A stretch of DNA of 64,000 bases from Caldilineaceae bacterium SB0661_bin_34 (lineage in GTDB: Bacteria > Chloroflexota > Anaerolineae > Caldilineales > Caldilineaceae), in contig VXMJ01000076.1 in NCBI GenBank assembly GCA_009841145.1, forward strand, positions 1 through 64,000, written 5' to 3'. Each line of letters starts with the position of its first letter. Position 1 is the first letter of the stretch. The translations under genes were made by a program, and so were the position numbers. Shown here piece by piece: positions 55,558 to 64,000 of the stretch. Below the pieces are notes generated by a model, which saw only the letters and a list, made by a program, of their open reading frames with translations, did no database searches and was not told the origin of the DNA.

Positions 55558-57420
55558 TCAGTGTGCCTGCGCGTGGCCGGCCTGGGATTCGTCCATGACG
55601 ACATACTCCTCCTCCAGGCCGTAGTCGTACGGCTCGCCCACCACCTGCAGCGGGGCGGCGTAGCTGTGCTCCGGCACCGGCGAGGGAATTTGCCATTCCG
55701 GCGAACGGGAGCGCCACGGATTGGCCGGGGCCCGGACACCGATTTCGGCGCTGGTCACCAGGTTGTAGATCATGATCAGGATGGAGAGGCCGATCAGGAA
55801 GGCGGCAATCGTGGTCTCCAGGTGCCGCGCCTCAACCAATCCTCCGCCCAGCGTCGGATCGTAGTCCACGATGCGGCGCCGCATGCCCATCGTGCCGACC
55901 GTCATCTGGCCAATGCTCATCAACCAGAAGGCCGGCGTCATGATGTAGAAGTGAAGCTTGCCCAGGGCCTCGTTGTACATCCTGCCGGTGATCTTGGGGA
56001 ACCAGAAGTAGATCGCGGCGCAGAACGGGAACACGAAGCCGCCGAACAGCGTGGCGTGGAAGTGGCCGACCACGAAGTAGGTGTCGTGGAGGTACAGGTC
56101 GGAGGCGACCGTGGCCAGAATGGGTCCGGTCAGGCCACCCAGCAAAAAGACCGAAATGGCACCCAGGGTGAAGAGCATGGGCGTCGGGAAGCGGAGGCGG
56201 CCACCCCACATGGTTGCAACCCAGCTGAAGAACTTGACCCCGGTGGGGACCGCCACCAGGAGGGTCGCAACCATGAAAGGGACCCGCAGATAGGGCGAAT
56301 AGCCCGAGGTGAACATGTGGTGGCCCCAGACCAAGAATCCGACCAGGGCGATCGCGAGACTGGACAGGGCAATCCACCGGTAACCGAACAGGGGTTTGCG
56401 CGAGAACACCGGCAGCAGTTCACTGATGATACCCAGGCCCGGCAACACGAATACATAGACCGCCGGATGGGAGTAGAACCAGAAGATGTGCTGGAAGAGG
56501 ATGGGGTTGCCGCCGCCCTCCGGGTCGAAGAATCCCATGCCCAGGGCCCGCTCCGACAATCCCATGAGGAAGGCGGTACCGATGGCCTGCGTGGCCGTCA
56601 GCTGAATCAGGCTTGTGGCCAGCACGGCCCAGCAGAAGATCGGGATGCGGAAGAGGTCCATGCCCTTGGGCCGCATCGTCAGGATGGTCACAAGCAGGTT
56701 GAGCGAGCCCAGGATGGAGGACAGGCCCACGAAGTAGATGGCCAGGAACAGGAACTGATAGCCGACAGCCCCCTGAGTGCTGAGCGGCGGGTAGGCGGTC
56801 CAGCCGGCATCGAAGCCGCCCAGGAAGGCGCTGGCCAGCAAGAGCAGGCCTCCGGGGATGTTAATCCAGAAGGCAAAGGCGTTGAGCCGGGGAAAGGCCA
56901 TGTCCTCGGCCCCGATCATCAGCGGCACCAGATAGTTGGCCATGCCACCCACCCCCAGCAGGATGGCGGCGATCACGGCCCAGCCGTGGAGGCCGATCAG
57001 CTTGTTGTACATGCCCATGCCGAGGAACTGCAGATCGGCCTGTGCCAGTTCCGCCCGAAAGATCAGGGCGAAGGAACCGCCGATCATCAGCATCAGCAAC
57101 GAGGTCACGGAATACTGGATGCCAATGACCTTGTGGTTGTAGTCGGTGGAGAAATACCGGGTCCACGCCGGCTTGTCCCGGGGCGGACCATGCACAAGGG
57201 GCGTTGCCTTGCCGCGGCACCACTCCAGCCAGTCGTCGATGGCCCCCACGCCCCACATGAATGCAAAGCCGCCGACCAGGCCTCCGACCACAAAGACCAC
57301 TTCCTGGTCCCACAGGTCCATCCCGGCCAGGAGGCGCCAAACCATCGTCACCACCATACCCAGGACAGTGCCGGCCGCCTGGTAGATGAGGCCACGGGTC
57401 AGACCCAATTGCATCAACAT
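55558..57420 (-). CDS. coxA: cytochrome c oxidase subunit I, A2-type heme-copper oxidase
   Basis: 620 residues. An extra helical N-terminal segment (about 100 residues, two helices) precedes the usual core. Heme and copper ligands are visible: IGLHGWAV (heme a), FYSHPAVYVF with the CuB histidine and the cross-linked tyrosine, WGHHMFTSG (CuB), and VGHFHATLFGG (hemes a3 and a). The glutamate of the common HPEVY is alanine and is preceded by YS; this YSHPAVY form defines A2-type oxidases, where the tyrosine/serine pair takes the role of the glutamate in the D proton channel. Reduces oxygen to water and pumps protons. Follows coxB after 47 bases. Confidence 0.93.
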   Translation of the reverse strand: MLMQLGLTRGLIYQAAGTVLGMVVTMVWRLLAGMDLWDQEVVFVVGGLVGGFAFMWGVGAIDDWLEWCRGKATPLVHGPPRDKPAWTRYFSTDYNHKVIGIQYSVTSLLMLMIGGSFALIFRAELAQADLQFLGMGMYNKLIGLHGWAVIAAILLGVGGMANYLVPLMIGAEDMAFPRLNAFAFWINIPGGLLLLASAFLGGFDAGWTAYPPLSTQGAVGYQFLFLAIYFVGLSSILGSLNLLVTILTMRPKGMDLFRIPIFCWAVLATSLIQLTATQAIGTAFLMGLSERALGMGFFDPEGGGNPILFQHIFWFYSHPAVYVFVLPGLGIISELLPVFSRKPLFGYRWIALSSLAIALVGFLVWGHHMFTSGYSPYLRVPFMVATLLVAVPTGVKFFSWVATMWGGRLRFPTPMLFTLGAISVFLLGGLTGPILATVASDLYLHDTYFVVGHFHATLFGGFVFPFCAAIYFWFPKITGRMYNEALGKLHFYIMTPAFWLMSIGQMTVGTMGMRRRIVDYDPTLGGGLVEARHLETTIAAFLIGLSILIMIYNLVTSAEIGVRAPANPWRSRSPEWQIPSPVPEHSYAAPLQVVGEPYDYGLEEEYVVMDESQAGHAQAH

Positions 57421-57467
57421 AGTTTTCTCCGCAATAACCGAACCGCCTTCGCGGCCCTGTTGCCGAC

Positions 57468-58190
57468 CTACTCCAGCTGCTCTTCAATCCAAGCGTCGAA
57501 TTCGTCCTCCGAAACCACCCGCACATCCGCCAGCATATAGGCATGGCGCAGACCGCACAATTCGGCGCAGCGCAGCTGGAACTCACCCTCCTCAGTGGGG
57601 GTGACCCTCAACTCCGTGGTGATGCCGGGTACGAGGTCCTGCTTGACGCGCCACTCCACAACCCAGAAGGAATGAAGAACATCCACGGCCGACATCGAAA
57701 GCAGGAGCGGTTGGTTGACTGGAACCACCATTTCCACAGTCTGGAATTCCCCGTGTTCGGGATAGGCGAACCGCCAGCTCCACTGCAGACCCTCCACTTC
57801 CACCGTCATTTCGTTGTCCTGCGGAGCGGTCACCTGTGCCAGAACCTGAACTCCGATAACCCCGTAAATCGTCACGACAATGAGCGGGATAACGGTCCAG
57901 GCAATCTCGAGACCGGAGTGGCCGTGGAAGTAGTCGCCTTCCTCGTCCTCCTCGCCCGGCCGTGCCCGGAAGGCGACGATCGAGTAGCCCATGATCACCA
58001 GCACAAGCGCGCCGGCACCAGCGATGAGCCAGACATGCTGGCCGATCAGGTTGTCGATGGCGGCCGATTGGGCACTGCCCTGGATATCGGGCAGCGGCAG
58101 CGACAAGTCCAAAATCCACTGGATGACCAGCGTGAAGACGACTACAAGGATCCCCGCGTACAGGAAATGTCTTCGATAGTTGCTGCGCAT
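57468..58190 (-). CDS. coxB: cytochrome c oxidase subunit II (CuA)
   Basis: 240 residues from ATG 58190 (MRSNYRRHF). Two membrane helices (about 11-30 and 55-75, then HSGLEIAWTVIPLIVV as part of the family signature) are followed by the exported CuA domain with VDVLHSFWV and CAELCGLRHAYM, giving both cysteines, the bridging glutamate region, histidine and methionine of the CuA site. Unlike true caa3 subunit II it has no fused cytochrome c. First gene of the oxidase operon. The open frame upstream of 58190 is not homologous. Confidence 0.92.
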   Translation of the reverse strand: MRSNYRRHFLYAGILVVVFTLVIQWILDLSLPLPDIQGSAQSAAIDNLIGQHVWLIAGAGALVLVIMGYSIVAFRARPGEEDEEGDYFHGHSGLEIAWTVIPLIVVTIYGVIGVQVLAQVTAPQDNEMTVEVEGLQWSWRFAYPEHGEFQTVEMVVPVNQPLLLSMSAVDVLHSFWVVEWRVKQDLVPGITTELRVTPTEEGEFQLRCAELCGLRHAYMLADVRVVSEDEFDAWIEEQLE

Positions 58191-58530
58191 CCTTGCAGGG
58201 GCCTTAGTACGGGAACTTCGCGAGGCATCGTCACCCTCGCGCCGACCGGCGGGATTGTAGCACCAGAAAGGCCCTGAAACGGCATGGACAACCGCCAGTC
58301 CGCGACGTGCCGACCTGCTGACCACATGCCACAGAAGGCTTCTTCACGCGGTTGCGTGGACGCCAACTCTCCGTGGCAGACACCGTCCACGCGGACCCGA
58401 TCCCCGAACCACGGACCGGAAGGATCGCATGCTGCTCGGATGTGACCACGATTCGCGCTTGATCTACAGTGGAGGGGAACGGAGCCTTGCGGGGTCCGTT
58501 CCACACCAGTTCCATTCGACTTTCCACCTT
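58191..58530. other. 340-base divergent intergenic region
   Basis: Must carry the promoters of the oxidase operon (minus) and the cupin gene (plus). No clear operator or -35/-10 pair was recognised. Confidence 0.45.
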
Positions 58531-59154
58531 ATGAACACTGAAGCAAACCAAGAGCAATGGATCCTTGACTGCCCGGAACTGAGGCGGTTTATTGAGGCCG
58601 TGCAGAAGGCAAGATCCTCGACTGGTTCCCTGCCCGACCTGCTGGACCGCTTGGAGCCGTCCTTTGAGGAACTGCTGGCGAATCATGCCTGGCTGCCTGA
58701 ACGGTTCATGCACCCTTCGGAGAACAGCGGGATGGGCGGAGGCATCGGCATGTGGCTTCTGTACCGTTCGGCGGATGGCGATCTGGCCTTTTCGTCGCTG
58801 GTGGTGCCGGCCGGCAGTGAAACGCCGGTCCACGATCACCTGACCTGGGGTCTGGTAGGGATCTACAGGGGCACTCAGGAGGAAACGGTGTACCGAGCCG
58901 CGGGGCCCCTCACGGACAGCAGCGCGCCCCTGGCCCTTGCGGAGGTGCTGCATCTGGCGCCCGGAGACCACTATCGGTTGACACCCGACAACGATATTCA
59001 CAAGGTGCGGACCACATCGGCCGAAACATCCGTGTCGCTGCACCTCCTGGGCAACGACAACGGCTGCACCTGGCGCCATCGGTACGACCCCGATGCCGAT
59101 TCGGTTGCGGATTTCAGGTCGGGTTGGCTAAATGCCAAGTGCCGCGAATATTAA
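58531..59154 (+). CDS. cysteine-dioxygenase-type cupin protein
   Basis: 207 residues of the cysteine dioxygenase / thiol dioxygenase cupin family. The iron site is VHDHLTWGLVGIYRG (two histidines) with a third histidine in NDIHKVRT; the strand RGTQEETVY and the late SLHLLG also fit. It should add oxygen to a small thiol such as cysteine or 3-mercaptopropionate; which one is unclear. ATG 58531 (MNTEANQEQW) was taken because upstream codons are not conserved. It is followed by a hairpin and stands alone. Confidence 0.82.
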   Translation: MNTEANQEQWILDCPELRRFIEAVQKARSSTGSLPDLLDRLEPSFEELLANHAWLPERFMHPSENSGMGGGIGMWLLYRSADGDLAFSSLVVPAGSETPVHDHLTWGLVGIYRGTQEETVYRAAGPLTDSSAPLALAEVLHLAPGDHYRLTPDNDIHKVRTTSAETSVSLHLLGNDNGCTWRHRYDPDADSVADFRSGWLNAKCREY

Positions 59155-59158
59155 TGTC

Positions 59159-59177
59159 CGTTCCGCGCGGCGGAACG
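59159..59177 (+). terminator. short hairpin after the cupin gene
   Basis: CGTTCCGC (59159-59166) pairs with GCGGAACG (59170-59177), loop GCG, five bases after the stop. G+C-rich 8-bp stem; no T-run follows. Confidence 0.45.
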
Positions 59178-59388
59178 ACCGTCCCTGCTGCACCTCACAC
59201 CCTTTCCCTACGCGCAATCAACTTGGGCTCGATCGGTTATAACGGTATACTCATGGATGTTCGACCGCATGTCCTCCCGTCGGCACGGGGGACTGTCGGC
59301 CCCCAACAAGAGAACGCTGCACCTGCGGCCCAGTGGTCCGAGCTCCTCCCCTTCGGGGGAATTCCGGTGCATCAGTACACGAACCGCA

Positions 59389-60366
59389 ATGACAGGCAAA
59401 GACGCTGACCTGATCGAAATTGACGTTAACGACAATCGAACGCGGCGGGTGCGAAACGACAGCCGTCCTGCTGCCGTTCCGCCTGCGCCTCCCGAAGGCC
59501 AACCGGACTCGCTGGGCGAACAGTTGGTCCGGTACGGCACCCACTTGGCCGCCTCCAACCTTGCGGAGAACACCAAACGAGCCTTTGCCAGCGACATCCA
59601 AATCCTGACCGAGTACTTCCCGGAGCACCTGAGTGTCGGCAGTTTGACGCTCGGGAAACTGGAGGCCTACTTCGACTGGATGCAGAAGGAGCGCAAGGCG
59701 CCTTGCAACAACAAGACCCTGTCCCGCCGTATCACGTCGACACGGTCCTTTTTCGGCTGGCTGATCCAGGAGGGACACCTGCAGGAGGATCCGACCCAGG
59801 GCCTCAAACGGGTCACAGCAGATCCGCACGTGCCATCCATCCTCAATACGGGCGACATCAAGCGGCTGAACCAGAAGGCCAGCGATATCTTCTGGCAAAG
59901 CCAGAATCCGGATGCCAGGCCGCTGTTGCTGCTTCAGCTTCTGCTGCAAACGGGCATGAAGAAGAAGGAGGTCACCAGCCTCCGCTTTTCGGATTTCACG
60001 TTCGGCAACCGTGCCCTGGTCCATGTCCGGAGCGGAGATGGCCAACCGGCCTACCGGGACCGGCATCTGCCCCTTAGTCGCAACTTCGGCTCAATCCTGG
60101 AGGCCTACCGCAGCCAGTACGCCGCCGACAAGGACGACGACGCGCCGGTGTTCGACTGCACGGCGCGCAACCTGGAATACCAGCTGGAGGACTTGGGCAG
60201 ACAGGCCGGCCCGGTCAGTTGCAAGGTCGGCTTCGAGGTGCTGCGTTGGACCGCGGCGGTGGGCGATCTGCGCGTAGGAGTTCCTCCGGAAGCCCTGCGC
60301 CGCAAGCTGGGTCTGTCTCCGGTGGCCTGGCGCAATACCCGCGTCCGGCTGCACACGCTCATTTAG
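59389..60366 (+). CDS. tyrosine-recombinase-like protein lacking catalytic residues
   Basis: 325 residues with the layout of a XerC/D-type recombinase. The N-terminal core-binding domain (LAENTKRAFASDIQILTEYF; LSRRITSTRSFFGWL) and the C-terminal fold (LLLLQLLLQTGMKKKEVTSL; GFEVLRWTAAVGDL) are recognisable. The first catalytic arginine (TGxRxSE) is replaced by lysine (TGMKKKE), the HxxR histidine is not visible before the LRW arginine, and the terminal part SPVAWRNTRVRLHTLI has no nucleophile tyrosine. It could bind DNA but not recombine it. ATG 59389 (MTGKDADL) was chosen; an ATG at 59257 would add a proline/arginine-rich leader. It overlaps the convergent rsmA by eight bases. Confidence 0.7.
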   Translation: MTGKDADLIEIDVNDNRTRRVRNDSRPAAVPPAPPEGQPDSLGEQLVRYGTHLAASNLAENTKRAFASDIQILTEYFPEHLSVGSLTLGKLEAYFDWMQKERKAPCNNKTLSRRITSTRSFFGWLIQEGHLQEDPTQGLKRVTADPHVPSILNTGDIKRLNQKASDIFWQSQNPDARPLLLLQLLLQTGMKKKEVTSLRFSDFTFGNRALVHVRSGDGQPAYRDRHLPLSRNFGSILEAYRSQYAADKDDDAPVFDCTARNLEYQLEDLGRQAGPVSCKVGFEVLRWTAAVGDLRVGVPPEALRRKLGLSPVAWRNTRVRLHTLI

Positions 60367-61204
60367 AGCAGCGCACCGCGGCTGCAGCCGCCTTCCACTC
60401 GTCTACCGACAGGGTTTCGGGCCTGCGCGTCGGGTCAATCCCGGACCCGCGCAGATTCTCCGCCAACCGCTGCCTGGGCACGGCCAAGGCGGCGGCCAAG
60501 GTCTTGGCCAATTGCTTGCGCCGCTGCCCGAACGCGGCGCGGGCCACTCGCATCACGTCCTCGACGTCGGACAGACATGGCAAGTCCGGACAGGTCGTCA
60601 ACTCCAACAGGGTGCTCCTTACCCTGGGCCGCGGGAGAAACGCCCCCGCCGGCAAACGCAGCAGGGGCTTGACATCCGCATGCAGCTGGCAACTAACAGA
60701 CAGTAGGGACATATCGCCCGGCCGGGCACAGATACGGTCGGCCACATCGGACTGGACCAGGGCCACAACACGCTTCGGACGGAGGACCGATCCGGTATAC
60801 AGGTGACGAAGAATGCGGTTTCCGGCGTGGTAGGGCAGATTGCCCACGGCCACAAACCCCAAGGTCTGCACATCCCCGTCCCAGGCCAGGACGGATGGGT
60901 CCACAGCGGTGGCGTCCGCGTGCAGGATCCGCACATTGGGGCGATCGGCGAACTCGCCTTCAAGAATTCCGGCGAGGACATCATCCAGTTCGACGGCGAT
61001 TACCTGTCGGGCCGCTTCGGCCAAGTAATGCGTCAGGCCACCGAGGCCAGCCCCAATCTCCAAGACCAGCACATCCCGATCCAGCCGGGCAGCGTCGGCA
61101 ATGCGCCCGAGCCAGGACTCGTCGACGAGAAAGTTCTGCGAAAGCGACCGCTTCGGTCGAATCCGGTGCCTGCGCAGCAGAGCCAGTTGACGGCTCTCAG
61201 TCAT
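60359..61204 (-). CDS. rsmA: 16S rRNA dimethyladenosine transferase
   Basis: 281 residues of RsmA (KsgA), which dimethylates two adjacent adenines in helix 45 of 16S rRNA late in 30S assembly. SLSQNFLVDESWL opens the domain; LEIGAGLGGLTHYLAEAA binds AdoMet; VGNLPYHAGNRILRHL is the NLPY catalytic motif; FLPRPRVRSTLL and FGQRRKQLAKTL complete the set. Its ATG overlaps the lepA stop region by eight bases, so the two are coupled. Confidence 0.93.
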   Translation of the reverse strand: MTESRQLALLRRHRIRPKRSLSQNFLVDESWLGRIADAARLDRDVLVLEIGAGLGGLTHYLAEAARQVIAVELDDVLAGILEGEFADRPNVRILHADATAVDPSVLAWDGDVQTLGFVAVGNLPYHAGNRILRHLYTGSVLRPKRVVALVQSDVADRICARPGDMSLLSVSCQLHADVKPLLRLPAGAFLPRPRVRSTLLELTTCPDLPCLSDVEDVMRVARAAFGQRRKQLAKTLAAALAVPRQRLAENLRGSGIDPTRRPETLSVDEWKAAAAAVRCSK

Positions 61205-62996
61205 CCGCCAGGCTGAAGATCGACATGAAGGCCTCCTGGGGGATTTCCACCTGCCCCACCATCTTCATGCGCTTCTTCCCTTCCTTCTGGCGTTCCAGCA
61301 GCTTGCGCTTGCGTGTGACATCGCCTCCATAGCACTTGGCCAACACATCCTTGCGCAGGGCCCGCACATTGGCCCGGGCGATCACCTTGTTGCCCAAAGC
61401 CGCCTGAATCGGAACCTGGAACATCTGCCGCGGGATCAGTTCCTTCATCTTGCTGACCAGTTTCTGGCCCCAGGGATGGGCCTTGTCCCGATGGACAATC
61501 ACACTCATGGCATCCACCGGCTGCTGGTTGACGAGAATATCCATCCGCACCATGTCCGAAGGGCGATAGCTGTCGAACTGGTAGTCCAGGCTGGCAAACC
61601 CGCGGGTGGCCGACTTTAGTTCGTTGTAGAAGTCGACGATGATTTCGGACAGCGGCATGCGATAGGTGAGCTCCACGCGTTCCGTGTCCAACCACTCCTG
61701 CGACTTCACTTCAGCGCGGCGGCCGGTGGTGATGTTCATCACGGCGCCAATGAACTCCGACGGCGTGTAGATGCTGACATCGCACCACGGTTCCGCGATG
61801 TAGTCGATGCGGGTCGGCTCCGGCATGTCCACCGGGCTGTCAATGAACAGACACGTGCCGTCCGTCAGTCCCACCTCGTACTGCACGGAGGGAGAGGTGA
61901 AGATCACGTCCATTTCGTATTCGCGTTCCAGGCGTTCCTGGATGATCTCCATGTGGAAGAGGCCCAGGTAGCCCACCCGGAACCCGAACCCCAGGGCGTG
62001 GCTGACTTCCTGTTGGATGGACAGGGCCGCGTCGTTGAGCTGTAGCTTCTCCAGGGAGTCCCGCAGGTCGTCGTAGTCCTCGGCCCGCACCGGATACAGG
62101 CCGGAAAAGACCATCGGCTTCATCGCCTGATAGCCCGGCAGGGATTCCACCGCGGCGGCCTGGCCCAGCGTCAGGGTTTCCCCGACCTCCAGGTCCCTGA
62201 CGCTCTTGAGGCCGGTGGCCACATACCCCACTTCGCCCGTTGCCAGCGTGGATCTCGGAGTCGGGGCGGGGGTTAGGCACCCAATCTCGACCGGTTCCAC
62301 CTTGACCTCGGTATTGACCGCGCGCAGGGGCTGCCGGGCCTGCAACACGCCGTCCACCACGCGGACATGGGCAATCACACCCTTGTAGGAGTCGTAATGG
62401 CAGTCGAAGACCAGGCTGCGCAAGGGGGCGTCCGAATCGCCCGCCGGAGGCGGCACGTCCCTGATGATGGCATGCAGGACGCTATCGATGTTGACGTGGT
62501 TCTTGGCACTAATACGGGGAATGGCATCCGCCTCGACACCCAGGAGACTTTCGAGCTCCTCGGCAACCCGGTCGGGCCAAGCTGAGGGCAAGTCAATTTT
62601 GTTGATGACCGGCACAATCTCTAGATCGAGATCGATCGCGGTGTACAGATGTGCCAAGGTCTGCGCCTGAATGCCCTGGGTTGCATCGACCACCAGCACC
62701 GCCCCCTCGCAAGCAGTCAAGGCACGGGTCACCTCATAGGAGAAGTCCACATGGCCCGGAGTGTCGATCAGGTTCAGTTGCCAGGTTCGCTCCCCGTCCG
62801 ACCAGGGCATGCGCACGGCACTGGCCTTGATGGTAACGCCCTTTTCGCGTTCCAGATCCATGGAGTCGAGATGCTGGGCCTGCATCTCCCGGTTGGCAAC
62901 CGCACCGGTGTATTCGAGCAGGCAGTCGGCCAGGGTGCTCTTGCCATGGTCAATGTGGGCAATGATGCAGAAGTTGCGGATGTCAGACTGGTTCAT
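61197..62996 (-). CDS. lepA: elongation factor 4 (LepA)
   Basis: 599 residues. NFCIIAHIDHGKSTLADCLL (G1), EREKGVTIKA (G2), DTPGHVDFSYEV (G3) and NKIDLP (G4) form the GTPase; the C-terminal unique domain of LepA ends in GQVEIPQEAFMSIFSL. It acts on ribosomes during initiation or under ionic stress. The ATG at 62996 (MNQSDIRNF) overlaps the end of the upstream epimerase gene by 14 bases. Confidence 0.95.
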   Translation of the reverse strand: MNQSDIRNFCIIAHIDHGKSTLADCLLEYTGAVANREMQAQHLDSMDLEREKGVTIKASAVRMPWSDGERTWQLNLIDTPGHVDFSYEVTRALTACEGAVLVVDATQGIQAQTLAHLYTAIDLDLEIVPVINKIDLPSAWPDRVAEELESLLGVEADAIPRISAKNHVNIDSVLHAIIRDVPPPAGDSDAPLRSLVFDCHYDSYKGVIAHVRVVDGVLQARQPLRAVNTEVKVEPVEIGCLTPAPTPRSTLATGEVGYVATGLKSVRDLEVGETLTLGQAAAVESLPGYQAMKPMVFSGLYPVRAEDYDDLRDSLEKLQLNDAALSIQQEVSHALGFGFRVGYLGLFHMEIIQERLEREYEMDVIFTSPSVQYEVGLTDGTCLFIDSPVDMPEPTRIDYIAEPWCDVSIYTPSEFIGAVMNITTGRRAEVKSQEWLDTERVELTYRMPLSEIIVDFYNELKSATRGFASLDYQFDSYRPSDMVRMDILVNQQPVDAMSVIVHRDKAHPWGQKLVSKMKELIPRQMFQVPIQAALGNKVIARANVRALRKDVLAKCYGGDVTRKRKLLERQKEGKKRMKMVGQVEIPQEAFMSIFSLADD

Positions 62997-63942
62997 TGAG
63001 CCCCTTGTCCAATACCTGCCTGAACCAGCCAACCGTCTGGTCCAGTCCATCCAGCAGCGAAACCCGAGGTTCCCAGCCCAAGTGACGACGGGCCCTGGTT
63101 ATGTCGGGTTGTCGGCGTTTTGGGTCGTCGGCATGCGGCAGTTCGTGGAACACGCAATCCGCCTCGTTGCCGGCCAAGTCATTGATAATCTCCGCCAACT
63201 CCAGAATGGTGCGTTCGTCCGGGTTGCCCAGGTTGACAGGCTCCCGCAGGTCGCTGTTCAGAAGCCGGCACAGGCCCTCGATGGTGTCCTCAACGTAGCA
63301 GAAGCTGCGGGTCTGCGTACCGTCGCCGAAGATGCAGGCCGGTTCGCCACGCAGCGCGGACGACACGAAACTGGGGATGACGCGCCCGTCGTCCGGCCGC
63401 ATGTGAGGTCCGTAAGTATTGAAGAGGCGGGCGATCGACGTCTGCAGGCCGTGTCGCCGATGGTACGCCATGACCAAGGCCTCGCCGAACCGCTTGCCTT
63501 CGTCGTAGCAGGAACGGGTGCCAATCGGATCTACATGGCCCACATAGTCCTCGCGCTGCGGGTGAACTTCCGGATCACCGTACACCTCCGAAGAACTGGT
63601 GTACAGGAATCGCGCGCCTCTGGCCCTAGCCAGTTCCAACAGATTCCACATGCCGTGGCTGTGAACCCGGAGGATTTCCAACTGCAGGGACAAGAAATCG
63701 ACCGGACTGGCCGGACTGGCCAGATGAAAGACTGCATCCAGGGGACCGTCGACCGCCAATGACCGAACAATGTCCGCTTCCAGGAATTCAAACTCGGGCC
63801 TGTCCAGCACCGGACCCAGATTGCGCCTCAGGTTGCCCGTCAGGAAGGAGTCCACACCCAGGACCTGCCAGCCGTCGTCCAACAGGCGTGCCACCAGGTG
63901 GCTGCCCACGAATCCGGCTGCGCCACAAACGAGGGCTCTCAT
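62983..63942 (-). CDS. UDP-glucuronate decarboxylase-like NAD-dependent sugar epimerase/dehydratase
   Basis: 319 residues of the extended SDR family. The NAD loop is CGAAGFVGSHLV; HLASPASPVDF, LYTSSSEVYGDP, the active-site YxxxK in SCYDEGKRFGEAL, and RLFNTYGPHMRPDDGRVI with FGDGTQTRSFCYVEDTIEG are characteristic of UDP-xylose synthase (UXS), although dTDP-glucose dehydratase-like relatives share many of them. Probably makes UDP-xylose for surface polysaccharide. It heads the uxs-lepA-rsmA string on the minus strand, through overlapping genes. Confidence 0.85.
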   Translation of the reverse strand: MRALVCGAAGFVGSHLVARLLDDGWQVLGVDSFLTGNLRRNLGPVLDRPEFEFLEADIVRSLAVDGPLDAVFHLASPASPVDFLSLQLEILRVHSHGMWNLLELARARGARFLYTSSSEVYGDPEVHPQREDYVGHVDPIGTRSCYDEGKRFGEALVMAYHRRHGLQTSIARLFNTYGPHMRPDDGRVIPSFVSSALRGEPACIFGDGTQTRSFCYVEDTIEGLCRLLNSDLREPVNLGNPDERTILELAEIINDLAGNEADCVFHELPHADDPKRRQPDITRARRHLGWEPRVSLLDGLDQTVGWFRQVLDKGLNEPV

Positions 63943-64000
63943 GTCACAGCACCCGGACTTTCCATCACGGTCACTACGCCGGATTCTATGCGGCTTTCGG

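Noticed and set aside
55561-57540. 659-codon plus-strand frame
   Set aside because: Antisense shadow of coxA; composition dominated by H, Q, D, E and R as expected for the complement of membrane-protein codons.

Overview
This 64-kb window is bacterial, G+C-rich (about 60-65% by eye) and gene-dense. The gene mix suggests a Chloroflexota bacterium of the Anaerolineae/Caldilineae type: a tricorn-like protease, an A2-type heme-copper oxidase with caa3-style CtaG and subunit IV, a twin-arginine sugar-binding lipoprotein, a CdaA/CdaR-Der-glutaminyl-cyclase-like cluster and many IS/TnpB copies. That assignment is inference from gene content. No rRNA or tRNA gene and no CRISPR array was recognised.

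Layout. 1-2568: remnant of a fasciclin-domain gene and a DinG-type helicase. 2727-5863: a DUF2335 membrane-protein gene split by a 1461-bp TnpB-carrying element (copy 1), which is itself split by an IS630-family element. 6292-13537: GH13 glucan hydrolase, ornithine carbamoyltransferase, c-di-AMP cyclase CdaA with its YbbR-domain partner, Der GTPase and an M28/glutaminyl-cyclase-like enzyme. 13644-15104: TnpB element copy 2. 15197-19881: lgt, then (minus strand) a DUF503 protein, a lipoate ligase, a YgfZ/GcvT-fold protein and a lipoprotein esterase. 20315-25587: tricorn protease, glycerate kinase and a 2Fe-2S ferredoxin. 25967-31816: a secreted protein of unknown function, then a 2-oxoacid dehydrogenase operon (E2, E1-beta, E1-alpha) with an SDR upstream. 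32266-40150: GH36 alpha-galactosidase, an ABC sugar importer and a divergent GroEL-like protein. 40453-51252: an accessory island with prophage tail remnants, a frameshifted AlbA-type gene, an AT-rich coiled-coil/putative nuclease gene, decayed transposases, a complete type III restriction-modification pair and a HicB-like orphan. 51844-58190: thermonuclease-like lipoprotein and a cytochrome oxidase operon with assembly factors. 58531-63942: cupin thiol dioxygenase-like protein, a tyrosine-recombinase-like protein without catalytic residues, rsmA, lepA and a UDP-glucuronate decarboxylase-like gene.

The most striking observation is that both TnpB copies lie in elements of identical length (1461 bp after removing the nested IS630). 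Each is bounded by ~24-bp imperfect terminal inverted repeats and a perfect 8-bp target duplication (CTTGGAAT and TACTGATT). Removing copy 1 and one duplication restores the DUF2335 reading frame across the junction. IS200/IS605-type TnpB elements do not make target duplications or have such ends, so these look like DDE-transposase-mobilised units carrying an intact RNA-guided-nuclease-type TnpB as their only gene.

Gene cooperation: GH36, binding protein, two permeases and the GroEL-like gene form a probable galactoside uptake and hydrolysis locus. E1-alpha, E1-beta and E2 form a lipoate-dependent complex, for which the lipoate ligase at 16575-17408 could supply cofactor. CoxB-A-IV-III-CtaG-SURF1 build a terminal oxidase.
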